DNA from: Nymphaea colorata
Taxonomy: Eukaryota > Streptophyta > Magnoliopsida > Nymphaeales > Nymphaeaceae
Assembly (NCBI RefSeq): GCF_008831285.2
Contig: NC_045143.1
Coordinates: 9,621,503 to 9,685,502 of the forward strand
DNA length: 64,000 nt
Reading direction: 5' to 3'
Below the pieces are notes generated by a model. It ran no database searches, was not told the origin of the DNA, and saw only the letters and a list, made by a program, of their open reading frames with translations. Shown here in pieces: positions 1 through 11,196 of this stretch. The translations under genes were made by a program, and so were the position numbers. The stretch's first letter is position 1, and the number at the start of each line of letters is the position of its first letter.

Positions 1-393
1 CGTTGAACCAAAGACTAAAATGTTGGTAATTAAATAAAAAATGCTCAATTTGATAGTTGATCAGGAAATTTGGCCATACTTACTGAGGAAAATAACCAAG
101 AAAGATATTGGAGGAACCGGAGGGCACTACAAAAATCTACTTCATTTTTACCCAAAAGCAGAACTGGCAGAGGCTGAGGATGCTTCACTTTTTTCAATTA
201 AAATTCTCCCTCCACTGCTTTCAGATACAAACAATCATTAAGCAAAAGTTCAATATTCTGTCTTAATAAAGCATATATGTTTAAAATCGTGTTCTTTTAT
301 GTTGGAGATATTACATTAATTTACATATCTAAAGTAAATTTTCAAAACAAGAAGCTAGATGATGAAAAATGTACCTGGAACTTCTTTCTCGAT
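1..393. other. Intergenic DNA 3' of the PPR gene
   Basis: AT-rich sequence lying downstream of the minus-strand PPR gene. On the minus strand the bases after the PPR stop codon run into a CCAG/GTAC step near 372-378, which could be a splice donor in a 3' untranslated region, but nothing else supports this. A 66-codon open frame at 41-241 resembles nothing I recognise and is probably chance. Confidence 0.4.
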
Positions 394-2046
394 TTAATGT
401 GATGTAACCAACCAGTTGTCATAGTAAGATGATCTCAGTTCTCCATTTAGTGCATTCAAGATGCCATATATTTCTGTCGATTGAGGATGAGATTTATCAT
501 GGACCAGAAACCTATCAATGATCCCATTTATTTCAATGAAGCTGCAACCAGGAATTATTATCACTTTTTTATCTCTCATCCTTCTTCTTATGCTTCTAAC
601 CCCATCCCAATCACCCATAGTTGCATACAGATTGGCTAATAGTACATACCGGCCACTGTGGTGAGGATCTAACTCAATTAGGTGTTTCCCCACTCTCTCG
701 CCCAATTCAACAGAACCGTGAATCATGCAGCCATTCAGTAAAGCACCCCAAACAATGCCATCAGGCTTCATTGGCATACTGTTTATTAAATTCTCAGCAT
801 CAACAAGTTTCCCTGCCCGACTCATGAGATCAACAATGCATCCGTAATGCTCAATTGTTGGGGAAATTCCATACTTTGTTCTCATGAGATTAAAGTAGTA
901 CCACCCTTGCTCCACTAGTCCTCCATGGTTACAAGCGCTCAGCAGCCCAATAAAGGTTATAGAATTTGGTTTGACAGAGTTTTCCTCCATTTTTACTAAA
1001 AAATCAATTGCTTCACTTGTAAACCCATGAACTGCTAAACCCATAATCATCGCACTCCATGCCAATACATCCTTTTCAGGCATACGTTCAAAAACTTTAA
1101 GTGCTGTTCCTATACACCCAGTTTTGGCATAAAAATTAACAAGTGCGGTTCCAAGTTCGAGACCATAACCAAGCTTGTTTTCGTCAATATAGGAGTGCAC
1201 CCATTTCCCTTCCTCCACAGCACCAACTGCAGCACAAGCTGATAAAACAGAAACTAGCATGGATGAATTAGGCTTCTTCTTAGCCTTTCTCAGTTCATTA
1301 AACACTTCAATCGCCTCAGAGAAGCAATCATTCCGCACATAACCAGAAACGATGGCACTCCAGGCCACTTCATTTTTGTCGGGCATTTCAGCAAACAATT
1401 GACGTGCAACCTGAACCATTCCGCATCCACAATACCCAGTGATCAAACTCGTCCAAGAAGCTATATTTCTCTTAGGGCTTTCATCGAACACTTGCTGTGC
1501 AAATTGCAGACTTCCACACCTTGAATACATCGCAATAAGGGCACTAACAACATAAATATCCAACTCAAACCCAAACTTCGCTACATGGGCATGAACCAGT
1601 CTCCCGAGAAATGATGATGAACAACCCGGGCAGGCCTTAAGGACAAAAGGGTAAGTGTGTTGGTTAGGATTCAAGCCAGTGCACAGCATCTGCTTATAAA
1701 ACCAGATACCCGATTCAGGATTAGAGCTTAAAGAGTATGCTCTTATCATAGTATTCCAATTGAATATGGTGGGGTACTCAACTTGATAAAAAACCTGGCG
1801 GGCATAATCTAGATCTCCATTTACTGAGATGGCACAAAAGGCCAGGATCCTACTCATGACAAACGTGGAACGAGAGAGGCCGACAGTGACTACCTGAGCA
1901 TGGATTTGCTTCAACTTTTTGATGCTTGAGCATTCATCCTCAAGCAACGAAATGTAATGGCATTTCAGCGTCAATCGGGAGAATCCCACCTGGACTCTGT
2001 CGAAAACGGAATGCTGTGGAAGATGGACAAACGAAAACAGTCTCAT
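394..2046 (-). CDS. PLS-class pentatricopeptide-repeat protein with E/E+ tail
   Basis: A 550-residue single-exon frame. Seen: an Arg/His-containing N-terminus (about 1-35) that could be an organelle targeting peptide, then repeats of the P, L and S types from about residue 45 to 450, with the usual signatures such as HAQVVTVG, NWNTMIRAY, ALIAMYSRCG, SWTSLITGY, AWSAIVSGY, HYGCIVDLMSRAG. These are followed by an E domain (VWGALLNGC, YVLLANLYA) and an E+ stretch (GCSFIEINGIIDRFLVHDKS). It stops there, without a DYW deaminase domain. Known for the family: such proteins bind organellar RNA and usually act as site-recognition factors for C-to-U editing or processing in mitochondria or chloroplasts. 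The E+ type recruits a separate deaminase. The ATG at 2046 opens the frame and gives a full-length protein, with no frameshift or stop. The RNA target and organelle cannot be read from the sequence. It is unrelated to the peptide array next to it. Confidence 0.93.
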   Translation of the reverse strand: MRLFSFVHLPQHSVFDRVQVGFSRLTLKCHYISLLEDECSSIKKLKQIHAQVVTVGLSRSTFVMSRILAFCAISVNGDLDYARQVFYQVEYPTIFNWNTMIRAYSLSSNPESGIWFYKQMLCTGLNPNQHTYPFVLKACPGCSSSFLGRLVHAHVAKFGFELDIYVVSALIAMYSRCGSLQFAQQVFDESPKRNIASWTSLITGYCGCGMVQVARQLFAEMPDKNEVAWSAIVSGYVRNDCFSEAIEVFNELRKAKKKPNSSMLVSVLSACAAVGAVEEGKWVHSYIDENKLGYGLELGTALVNFYAKTGCIGTALKVFERMPEKDVLAWSAMIMGLAVHGFTSEAIDFLVKMEENSVKPNSITFIGLLSACNHGGLVEQGWYYFNLMRTKYGISPTIEHYGCIVDLMSRAGKLVDAENLINSMPMKPDGIVWGALLNGCMIHGSVELGERVGKHLIELDPHHSGRYVLLANLYATMGDWDGVRSIRRRMRDKKVIIIPGCSFIEINGIIDRFLVHDKSHPQSTEIYGILNALNGELRSSYYDNWLVTSH

Positions 2047-2545
2047 GCCAGCCGCAAGCCTTTAAAAAATTTTCCGTATCACACTTAAATCGCGTCCAAC
2101 CGCCAATGTGAACACACGGTTTCTTATCTCCTCGCTTGCATAGTGCGAAGTTGCAAACGAGCTTAGTTGATGCGCATAGGAAGTTCAGTGTCCGGTGCCG
2201 TGCTCAGGTCATTCGGCAGTGGTAAAAATCGGTTTGTGACTGCCGATTCTGTCAACGGCCAATTCAGCGATTTAGGTGAATCGGCGTATTAAAGAAGTTC
2301 CAAAAATCAATATCTATTACAAATTAGTCGAACTTTGACACCAACAACTCTTGAATTAGCCATGGCTTAAACGGAAGAGACCGAAGCTCTTCTTTGTTCC
2401 TTTTGTTTTCAGGTTTAGGGGCTTCTCAAAACCTAAGTGAAAAGCAAGGCACCCATCTATATACATATATATATATATATTAAAAATGATTTTAAAAATG
2501 ATATATAAGATTTTATTAAGGCCATCCATCTCATGTGCATTTTTT
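2047..2545. other. Upstream region of the PPR gene
   Basis: This stretch should hold the promoter and 5' leader of the PPR gene, which is read leftwards. I see no convincing TATA box at a diagnostic position. A short (AT)n run lies at about 2459-2480. No gene is visible. Confidence 0.4.
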
Positions 2546-2925
2546 TTTTTGCCAGCCCTCGATGATTACACAAGAGTCACCTGGGTTTTCTTATTGCGAC
2601 ACAAGCACAAGAAAAAATACTTGGTCACAAAACTTTTCAAAATGGTTGATCATCAGTTAAAAAAAACAACATTGATGGTATAAAACTAACCATAGGGAAT
2701 AATTTTTCTCCCAAGAAATGATTGAATTTCTTGCTGGAAATGGAATTCTTCGTAAAATAGTTATGTGGACACTCCACAACAAAAAATATCATGGTAGAAA
2801 ATAGGAATTACTTATTTTTAGTTGTGAGAATTCTCAAATTCCAAGCAAGCTTACCCATCAAATTTTGGGGACTGTGTGTCTTGACTGCTGCATGCATAAT
2901 AAACAGAAGTCTCTCATTCCTAATT
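2546..2925 (+). pseudogene. Ty1/copia integrase relic
   Basis: Read across frames, the plus strand gives pieces typical of the integrase of copia retrotransposons: a DDYTRVTWVFLLRHKHK block, then SQEMIEFLAGNGILRK (the region around the second catalytic Asp and the E-F block), a YVDTPQQ-like step just after it, and near the end LKFQASLPIKFWG followed by CVLTAACIINRS. Stops and frameshifts separate them, so it is dead. No LTRs or gag are visible around it, so it is an isolated fragment of an old insertion. What is seen are the motifs; the family assignment rests on the known order of these motifs in copia pol. Confidence 0.82.
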
Positions 2926-3415
2926 CAAAATAAATCTCTGTACACGCAGTGACAGAACCAAGTTGTAGCGGGTGTGCGAAATTTACTTTATTTACGTGAA
3001 CAAACTTCATTAATTTTTAGTTTTTTTAAATATAAGTGTCTCTTATCTAGAAATTTCGGACTCCCCATGAGAGATATCCTGACAAGGAAGCCTTCTTCTA
3101 CTAATTTAAGAACAGAGTGTTCGATGCCTCTGTAATGCTACAAACTTGAATACCAAAAGCAAATTTGATCGAAGAGCAAAAGCCCTTGCAATCTTAATTT
3201 CCAGTGTATATTTTTGGTATCCTTAGGAAACAAGAATAGATTTTATATGATATCGTGACACAGATGCTTTCTCACACATTGCTTGAAAACGGTGTTAGGA
3301 TCACAAACTTGACGCGTACAGTGAGTTGAAGCATTGTCATGCAAGTTATTGAGAAAATTAAATGCATGATCTGCTGGATGCAGATGCAAATGACATGGTA
3401 CGTCTCCTTCCTGGT

Positions 3416-3417
<2 letters not shown>

Positions 3418-3455
<38 letters not shown>
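3418..3455. repeat. (AT)n microsatellite
   Basis: An almost pure alternating TA run of about 38 bp with one TT interruption near its right end. Confidence 0.9.
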
Positions 3456-4121
3456 CATTTTCCAGCTTAATTTATTGAATAAAAAAATTTGTTATCATTA
3501 ATTTACATCGCTATCGTTGCTTTCGAATGCTGATAGCTTCATTCGGCTGACCATTTTACCAGACTTATTAGACAACAATAAAGGTAGGTTTAGTAAAGGA
3601 AAAACTATGGCTCCACCATTTTGTGGTTTCGAGAAAATTAAGCGGCTTGACTTGACAATTTCTCTTCCAAGAGTTTGAAGGTTTGGTAGTTCACAGAACA
3701 AATTTTCATTCCCATTTGGTTTTCTCCAACAACAACCATGTAGTCCACATTTAATAGATGGACATCCAAAAATTTCAACTCAGCGTTGTATTTCCCCGTT
3801 GTGTGCCTGATGTTACCAGAATATGACTAAAAATTCAAACTCCGTTTATCACTTTTAAAAGTTGAATTTATTGTTAAACTAGCATTTTACCCTTAGTCAT
3901 CTCACGGCAAATGAATAATACTACCTTATTTGATGAGATTATTTGGTGATTATTCTTGAACAGTTTCTAAGTTTAATTTTGACTTCTATGCTGCCGTGTG
4001 TCTCGTTCATATAAAATGCAAAGAAAAAAAAAACATGTCGAATGATGGTGAGGGTATTTTTGAACCTTCAACCAATACTTAACGTTTTCCATCAAGGGTA
4101 GGCCTACCAAGAGCGGAGTCA

Positions 4122-4209
4122 GAAATTTTTTTTCATGAAATACTAGTCCTTTATCTTGTGGAGCAGAATTTTTTTTCCATGAAATACTAGTCCTTATCTT
4201 GTGGAGCTG
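4122..4209. repeat. Short tandem duplication, about 43 bp x 2
   Basis: Two adjacent copies of a unit that contains a T run followed by CATGAAATACTAGTCC and ATCTTGTGGAGC. The copies differ by a few bases. It is non-coding in either strand as far as I can see. Confidence 0.8.
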
Positions 4210-5004
4210 TTTTATATAACTGGACCTAGCTCCACCCAAGTTCAACACCAAATTCAACCACTAATTTAAGCTTTTAGATAATGAGTTTTGTGGGGAAACG
4301 AATGTCATATGAAGGAGCCGAGATTGAGAACCCGACCTGGTCAGATGTAGCAGGTCAAACGAGAGATGAACTGCATAGATTTGTCACTCATGAGGGAACA
4401 GTCAATGCAAAATCTCTCTCGCCAGCAAAGAAGAAAAGTCCTATTCACTAAAGCCTTACATGCATGAGGGCTGAGACTCCAAGATTTGGGGTGGCCAAAT
4501 TTAGCTGAATGAGTTCGAGTTAAGCTCGAGTCTTACGACTTGAAGCGGTCATTTATGAATACATTTGTTGAGCAGCCAACTATTTGTTATTTTGGAAGGA
4601 TTAATGAGCAGCATGTTTTTAATCGCTCAATCATTGGGTAGAGATTTATACTTCTGTCATACTTTTTTTTTTTTTAATGCTAAACATCAAAAAGTCCTTT
4701 GCAGAAAGCTGTGGGCATTGAGAGAGTATGTTTTTACGTTTCTCCCTATCAATTTCATATACTCATAGGCATTATGTGGGCAGCGTTTCTACTGCTCCAT
4801 AGAGCTTCATCACGAACAAAGTGTAAACAAGAAATGATCTCGATTTTATTAACATATAGTGCAATTAATACATATTAAATCGACTATGCACAAGATGAAG
4901 AGATATAACAAAAAGTTAGAATTAAGGAAGACGCATATTTAAACGAAGATAATGAACACGATCTGCCATGGCCAAGTTGATGCTGTTAATTTGGAAGATG
5001 ATCA

Positions 5005-5235
5005 TCACAGTAAACAAGGACGTTTGCTTCCTCCAGGAACAGTGGTACGGCATGAAGGCCCACTTGGAGTCACGGGTCCCTTCAGTGACTCCGGCAGCAG
5101 CCAATCACCCGTCCACTCCTTGTGCATCTTGATCTCCTGGAGTGGCCTCATCCCTTCAATGGGCTGAATCCACAGAGACAGAACAACAGAAATGACGGCC
5201 AAAACTGCAAATATTTTTCTCATCGCCGACTCCAT
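5005..5235 (-). CDS. Gene A: small secreted SGPS/two-Cys signalling-peptide precursor
   Basis: A 76-residue precursor on the minus strand, the only array member in this orientation. The ATG at 5235 is preferred. The frame stays open a few codons upstream, but only from a GTG. Residues 8-21 are hydrophobic (signal peptide), followed by the family hallmark WIQPIEG-MRPL at 22-32, a linker with two Trp, and the conserved C-terminus: GPVTPSGPSC at 53-62, TTVPGGS at 64-70 and KRPC at 71-74. Odd: two Leu follow the last Cys, whereas every other copy stops directly after it. The linker is the most divergent of the array. By analogy with IDA, PIP and CTNIP/SCREW precursors the signal peptide is removed in the ER and the C-terminal piece released outside the cell to bind a leucine-rich-repeat receptor kinase. 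That role is inferred. No intron is needed. Confidence 0.85.
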   Translation of the reverse strand: MESAMRKIFAVLAVISVVLSLWIQPIEGMRPLQEIKMHKEWTGDWLLPESLKGPVTPSGPSCRTTVPGGSKRPCLL

Positions 5236-5377
5236 TCTTATCTCCACCTTGAAACAACTGAAGAAGGAAGACCAAACTCGTTCACTTTTTTCCTCTGCTT
5301 GGCAGATGGTATCGATGAACCGATAAAACTTTGTGTCGGAAAGTATTATGCATGTATAATTTTATACCAGACAATGC

Positions 5378-5415
<38 letters not shown>

Positions 5416-5426
5416 AAGAGAAAGAG
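5378..5426. repeat. Compound (AT)n-(GA)n microsatellite
   Basis: An AT run of about 19 bp directly followed by a GA-rich run with AAAG interruptions. It lies in the promoter/leader of gene A and may vary in length between individuals. Confidence 0.85.
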
Positions 5427-5543
5427 TCTGCAACGCGCAATTGACATTTTTCGTTACATGATAAGAATTGCAGCATCGAAATTGTCTGACCACGACCCCT
5501 TCCAAAGTCTAGTTCAAATTTGCACGAACTAGTTCGGTTGACA
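5378..5543 (-). promoter_or_regulatory. Promoter region of gene A
   Basis: Upstream of gene A (read on the minus strand) there is a TATA run at 5396-5378, about 143 bp before the ATG. TGAC-core elements lie at 5491-5486 (GGTCAG on the minus strand) and 5543-5538 (TGTCAA on the minus strand). These are near-matches to W-boxes, weaker than those of the other copies. A (GA)n tract touches the TATA run. Confidence 0.5.
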
Positions 5544-5549
5544 AGTAAG

Positions 5550-8430
5550 TTATAAATACCGATGAGGGAACGACCGACATTCCTCGCTCTTTAGGTAGGT
5601 GAAATATAGATATCTAGGGGATAATATATATTTATTCCCAAAGTTCCAATATCAGCAGATTAAAATCAGTATCATACACTTTTCATGTGTGTTTGGCAAC
5701 AGTAACAATATGTATGAAAGAATCTATCCCAATTTTTTGGGGAACAGTAACATATTGTTACTATCGCCAAACACTCCTTAAATAATACTTTATTTTGGTT
5801 TTTAAATGTGACGGTATGAGCATCGTGCTTTTCAAGTTTCAAAACCAAATAATAATACTTGATCTTGTAGATTCATTTAGCTGACGGTGTTTGATGTATG
5901 ACTAATGAAGCTTTTGAAGGTTTACATTTTTGGTTGAGCGAAAGGGTTATCCCACCACTCGGGCAAAAGCTGAAGCCCTCTTTCTTTCTTTCTCTTGGCC
6001 CCAGGGTCTAGAGTCTGTACCAGGTGATGGTTTAGGTTTTAAAGGATCCAAAAGCATTGAATTCAATTTTATGTACACCAAGCTAGGAAGTCTTAATTGT
6101 ACGTCCAAAATGGAGGAGGAAGCAAGTTCAAATGCTTGATAGAGAAGAAATTGCAAAGCTGTTGTGGTTAACGAAGACCAATAGTATCACCATATATGCA
6201 TCTAAACTTGCCGTAGAGAGAACTTTTAATAGAAGGAATACAAAGACCCTAAGTTCTTGGAGGGCAAGCTGCATGCATTTTCCGTGCTACCAACCACAAG
6301 GAAGACCTTTCTTTCCATTCCTTTTTCTCCCTCTCCTTCCATCTAAACAGGGACAGGATGTGAGAGGAAGGAAAGTGATGACTCTAGCCTGACGTGAACA
6401 GTGGAGCCTTCGTGTAATTTTCTAATTTTCAAGGTACTAGCCAGTCTTTAGTTTTTTATTAATTTATTAATAACTCATTTATGTAGGATCCTTGTCAGTA
6501 TTTAGAAGTAGATAAAGAAGAGGCAGTTTTCTAAACGAAAATATTCTTTTGACTCACCCATTCCTGGTAGCCTCTGTTCAAACTCCTCGCTGTCGTGGAC
6601 CAGGACAACTCGTCCGCACAAATATGAGCTACTGCGAGACCTCCGTCGGTGCTTGACCGGTGCATAAGAGCGTTGATTCTTATGATGAACGAGTGTTCGA
6701 TGTTTTACAGATGTGCCCCAAATCAGCTTGTTGTAATTAGAACTGAATTGGTGTGTGGCTCATTGGTTGAATCCAATATATGGGTGGGTAAGCACTGGTG
6801 GAGACGGAAAATTTTTGGCTAAGAGACCTCACTGTGGTAAATTTTAATTTTGAACGGGAACTAGTATATACAATGTTTAGCAAAAACTTGACGATGTAGT
6901 TTATGAACGGTAAAAATAGAATAAAATAAGAAGTTTTATTTCATCATATGTAAGAGAAAGCGATCGTTCTAAGCAAGGCAGAGCCAGAAAATTCTGGCTA
7001 AAGAGCACTAGGAATAAAATTTAAAATTTTTAAGTACTACCAACATGTAAACGAGAAATCAGAAATACCAAGATAAAAACGAGAAGCTTTTTGGGGTTTG
7101 AGTAGGCAATTGGCCACACGCATCCCACACTTGCCTCTGCCCCATAGGAACTATATTTCTGCCGATCTAAAATCGTTTTTTATAAAGAGTTGATCTCTAA
7201 CAGCTTAACCAATATTAATTATTGCTTGAATAAGTTTCAAACATGAGTTTTGAACAAGGTAGTAGTGATATACATTGGCATGAAATCACTAGTAGTAGCC
7301 AATCCTGAAATTGTTATAAGTTCCATATGGTCTGTTTAGTAATGGAAGTAGTTAATTTGTTTTTATTTCATGAATCTATCCCAAAGCAAATTAGTAAAAT
7401 ATTATGTTATAACATTCTATGAACATGTTATAATCTTTGGGGCAAATTCATGGAACAATATCAAACTGTGTTATTGTTACTGAACAACCCATAATTTCTA
7501 TATCGTCATTGGGAAAGCTAGGCGCCACACTTTCCCTAACCAGTACTTCAGTCTAAATTTCCCAGCTTCCATTCCCAAGGAAATGCAACTTTTTTGGAGT
7601 CATGGTGAGGGATTTTGACAATAAATTCATGTTCAGTATTTACATGCCAATTGTGAAACAAGCTGGAGAAAACTACGAAGGAAATGAAAATTTTTTCTAC
7701 GAACAACGTAACGCCGAGAGACGATGGAAAGATAAGATTTCATGGTCGGCCCACTTCTTTAATTATAATCATAGTAAAGCGTCCTTGTATTTACGTTTCT
7801 CAGTTAGTAAGTGCCTAAGTTTGTTGTTTCCTCATGTCCAGTATAATGTTTTTCTAACTAAAATCTCAATTGGTAGGCTTCATATTTTGTATTGTCAATT
7901 CATGGTGAGGCCAGGGCCACGAGCAAAGCCCCGGTGTCATCGTCGCAGCCTCACATGGGAGGTGACTACCTCCCTGCCTGTGGTCAACTATTCCCTCATT
8001 ATAATTCAACCATTATGTAGTCAAGCTGAGTCGAGTTCTCACAACATGAACTCAACTCATTTAGCATTTAGAGCATATATTTGAACATTTAGAGCATATA
8101 TTTGAACTGGTGTTCGAATCATTTATGAACAAGTCGAGCTCGAGAATGGAGTTTTGACGAGCAAGCTCTATTCGTTATGCAGCCTTAACTCCCACCACCT
8201 AAGTGGCAGGCAGACGAAGACCCCCAGAATTTCATTGACGCTCAGCTTAGAGCCTAACCTACCTTTCAGCTTGTGCATCACTTTTTCTCCTTGCCAAATG
8301 GGAAAAGCGCTTGTACCACTAGAACAAGAGAACGGACGGCTTACCTGCCACACCTCCAACTTTTTATCAATGTTCAACAATTAAAAAGGGAGCCAAAGAA
8401 AGCACCTTTATAACTAAATTAGCAGTCATT
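5550..8430. other. Intergenic DNA between gene A and the first module copy
   Basis: No gene, RNA or transposon with visible ends was recognised. Open frames such as 7602-8084 (160 codons, from an ATG) have no domain, no signal peptide and no similarity I know, and read like chance. Around 8050-8090 a short direct repeat (about 20 bp) is present. Text resembling the repeated module begins at about 8200-8440. Confidence 0.45.
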
Positions 8431-9354
8431 CATGCACTTGGAACGTGCAGTTGCGACGGGGATGCACAAAAGGAGACAGCTTGGTGTTTGATCAAGTATT
8501 TTATACAAGAAAATTCAGTTTTCATCTTCAAATTAAAACTTCCCATGTTTTTGTCAATGGCAGTTCCACAAACGCACTTTTTGCCTTTGGATTTTCCTTG
8601 CCAGAACAAAATTTTTGTTATTATGATAACTGGTGTATCCTTTTCTATATTTAATTTCCAGCCGAAAACAGGATAATCACACAAGTATTATATCCCATTG
8701 AAATTTCTAATTCAAAACTCTGGTCTGCTCTGTACCCCGTGTGGACCCGGTGAAGGTCATATGGTCCAAATTTTAAATAGGTCTGTAAGCACATGCCTGC
8801 GTTTCCCAAGCCAAGTATCTCGCGGCAGTACAATTTGCTCGTGTATTAAGGAAGTCAATATGGATTGAATATCTGGCCAAAACACCACAAGAACTTAGAT
8901 ACAAAACATTTCAAAAAGTCAGATGCGTGGGATTCATTTTGAATAAATGCTCGGTCATACATTTTTGAAGTACGTTTTTAACATGTATATGATAATGTGG
9001 TTTGAATTTGGATGTATGTTTAAAAGTTGAATTCTGACTTTCATGTGAATTTGACGGTCAAATCCAGATTGGATTCGTGACTGCAAATTTAGAAAACTAA
9101 TTCTATTGCTGGTATATATTTTTCTTCATTTATATATGAATACTAATTTCAAATCTAAACATGTGAACTTTCAATAGATTGATATGATCCTACTGCTGAA
9201 AAATTCTTCCCATATACGTATAAGACTTCAACTTTATGAGCCCCGTCAACTTTAAGATCCGTTCGTCCTTTTCAAATTCCATAGGCTGCAGAAACACCAT
9301 CAAGAGAAGAAGAAAAAGAAACTTGCCGTTCTTTATTTTTAGTTCATTCTGATG

Positions 9355-9482
9355 GGTCCACCAATGAAGAAAGTATATTCTGGTGAGCGCATGGATTCAG
9401 CCTCTTGAAGCAATCAGGCCCCTCTGAGAGATGAAGAAGATTATTGACTGATAAAAGAGAAATTGGTTGGTGCTGCAGTCAC
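9355..9482 (+). pseudogene. Relic of an array peptide gene
   Basis: An ATGAAGAAAGT start at 9364 is followed, in another frame, by codons for W-I-Q-P-L-E-A-I-R-P-L at 9392-9424 and then an immediate TGA. Compared with intact copies, about 23 bp of the signal-peptide part is missing, which shifts the frame. The linker part (ATGAAGA..., ..AGAAATTGG) is faintly recognisable to about 9480 and the SGPS/Cys end is gone. It lies about 1.8 kb upstream of gene B. It cannot make a functional peptide. Confidence 0.85.
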
Positions 9483-9797
9483 CGTACTATTGACGGGACG
9501 TCTTGTTTATTTTGTTCAATTGAACGATTATAAACAACCTCTAAGTGTTCTTGGATGATGCCAATGCAAGGTCTTCTCTATTAATGACAAAAGCTGCCCA
9601 TGTTTAATAATAATTTTTTTTTTACAGAGACAAAAAAAAAAAAACTGCAAAAAAAAGTAAAATTTATTAGTCATATCATTGTGAGGAATATACTCCTTTA
9701 AATAGTGAAAAAACATTTTTATTTTTTGTCTCCCTCGTAACGTTATCTTATTATCTCATTAATATTTTATTAAATAAAGGGAGAAAGTGGCATAGAG

Positions 9798-9863
9798 ACG
9801 TTTGCTGTCCCTCTCAAAATAAAAAAGAAAACGTTTGCTGTCCCTCTCAAAATAAAAAAGAAA
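9798..9863. repeat. 33-bp tandem duplication
   Basis: Two perfect adjacent copies of a unit starting ACGTTTGCTGTCCCTCTC and ending in an A-rich stretch. The equivalent places upstream of C, D and F have one copy, so this is specific to the gene B module. Confidence 0.9.
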
Positions 9864-10917
9864 AACCTCAAAGCCACAGGGTAAAAAAAAGAAGGTGTTG
9901 GTTTATGTTAAAGGTGCCAAACTGAAATGATGTGTTAAGTATAAGGAATGGCCAAAAAAATTTCTTCCCCATATTTTTAAAAATGAAATCCCAAGATTTG
10001 GACCGAATAAAATCACATAAACACACTCTTGCGAATCATAATAACATGTTTTCGCATGTTAATAGCGTAACATGAAAAATGGCTTCACTGTTGTCTGTCA
10101 ACAAGCCGTAGTTTGAGAATTATGTGAAAACTTTGAGTGTCTGTTAGATTTTCCTTACTAGGAGAGATTTCGCTGAGAAAGAATTGTTGTAGCTGTCACA
10201 TTTTTTTTAATATTGAAAATCATGTTTTTTCACAATTTCAAGGCCCCCGGCTATCAGAAAACAAGAAACTACCTCAAACGCACATAAGATTAGAATGAAA
10301 ATGAGTTGAAGCTATTCGTTCAACCCGTTAGTCTGAATGCTTTACAGTCTTCGGCCTAAATATCGACTAATTGTATTAAAAACGGTAAAATGTATTTCAT
10401 AACAAAAATTAGCAGTAACTAGTCATATAATGTATAATTTATAGCTAATAAATGGACAATCACATTTCTTCATCCAAGTAAGAAGTCTCGTTACCTTTTC
10501 CTTTTTATAAAAAAAAAAAAATCATATAATGTTTCCTCATGTCTTTTTACTACCCAGACCTCTCATCCAGGTTCGAAGGTAGGGCCAGAATGGGCCCTAG
10601 TTTCACTTCAATTTTTTGAAAAAAAAAATTACATATAAATTTTAAAAAATTTCACTTGTTTTATATAAAAATTTTTAAAAAATGATATTTGGGCCATAAG
10701 AAAAAATTTAAAAACCTTAATCAGGCCCCCTTATAAAAAATTTTTAGCTTTGCCCCAAAATATATTAAGATACATATGGCAATATATAGGAATTATATAG
10801 AATACTATTCATGTATGAACTCAATGTATTCCAGCCGACGGCAACCGTGCACATATATACGCCCCTTATTCTGCTGTTAGAAATTTCAATTCCATATCCG
10901 CGTACTCACCAGTTGTG

Positions 10918-11019
10918 TTGACCCGCTCCATTGATGTAAAACCCAGAAAGTGTCTTGGTCAAGGACGAGATCTCTGAATAACTGGAAAACCCATGAAGCG
11001 TTCCTTCGATATATATAAG
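10918..11019 (+). promoter_or_regulatory. Promoter of gene B: inverted W-box pair and TATA box
   Basis: TTGACC at 10918-10923 and GGTCAA at 10957-10962 form an inverted pair of WRKY-type W-boxes. A TATATATAAG box lies at 11010-11019, 48 bp after the second. The leader to the ATG is about 145-175 nt. The block is shared with the sister genes. Confidence 0.7.
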
Positions 11020-11196
11020 CATTTGAAACTCATCGACCTGCCACAACCAAAGACTGCTCTTTCTTTCTTACGAACTGCGGAAGCATTAAGCAACCTTATT
11101 CATAGCAGACAGAGAAAGCCAACGCCGTTTCATTCTTCCAAGTATCTCTTTGACAGACAATTCTCCGTCTTCGTTAGTTGAAGTTTGAACTACAGC

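Larger units (their letters stand above)
2930..5004. other. Intergenic DNA between copia relic and gene A
   Basis: No gene is recognisable. It contains an (AT)n tract (3418-3455), a 43-44 bp tandem duplication (4122-4209) and otherwise unremarkable AT-rich sequence. Open frames of 60-94 codons here resemble nothing and look like chance. The last part, about 4830-5004, is the 3' flank of gene A. Confidence 0.5.

Noticed and set aside
7602-8084. 160-codon frame as a gene
   Set aside because: No domain, signal peptide or composition typical of protein, and no sister copy. Probably chance.
10993-11181. 62-codon frame just before gene B as an upstream ORF
   Set aside because: Its start lies upstream of the TATA box, so it is not expected to be in the transcript, and it is not kept in the sister genes.
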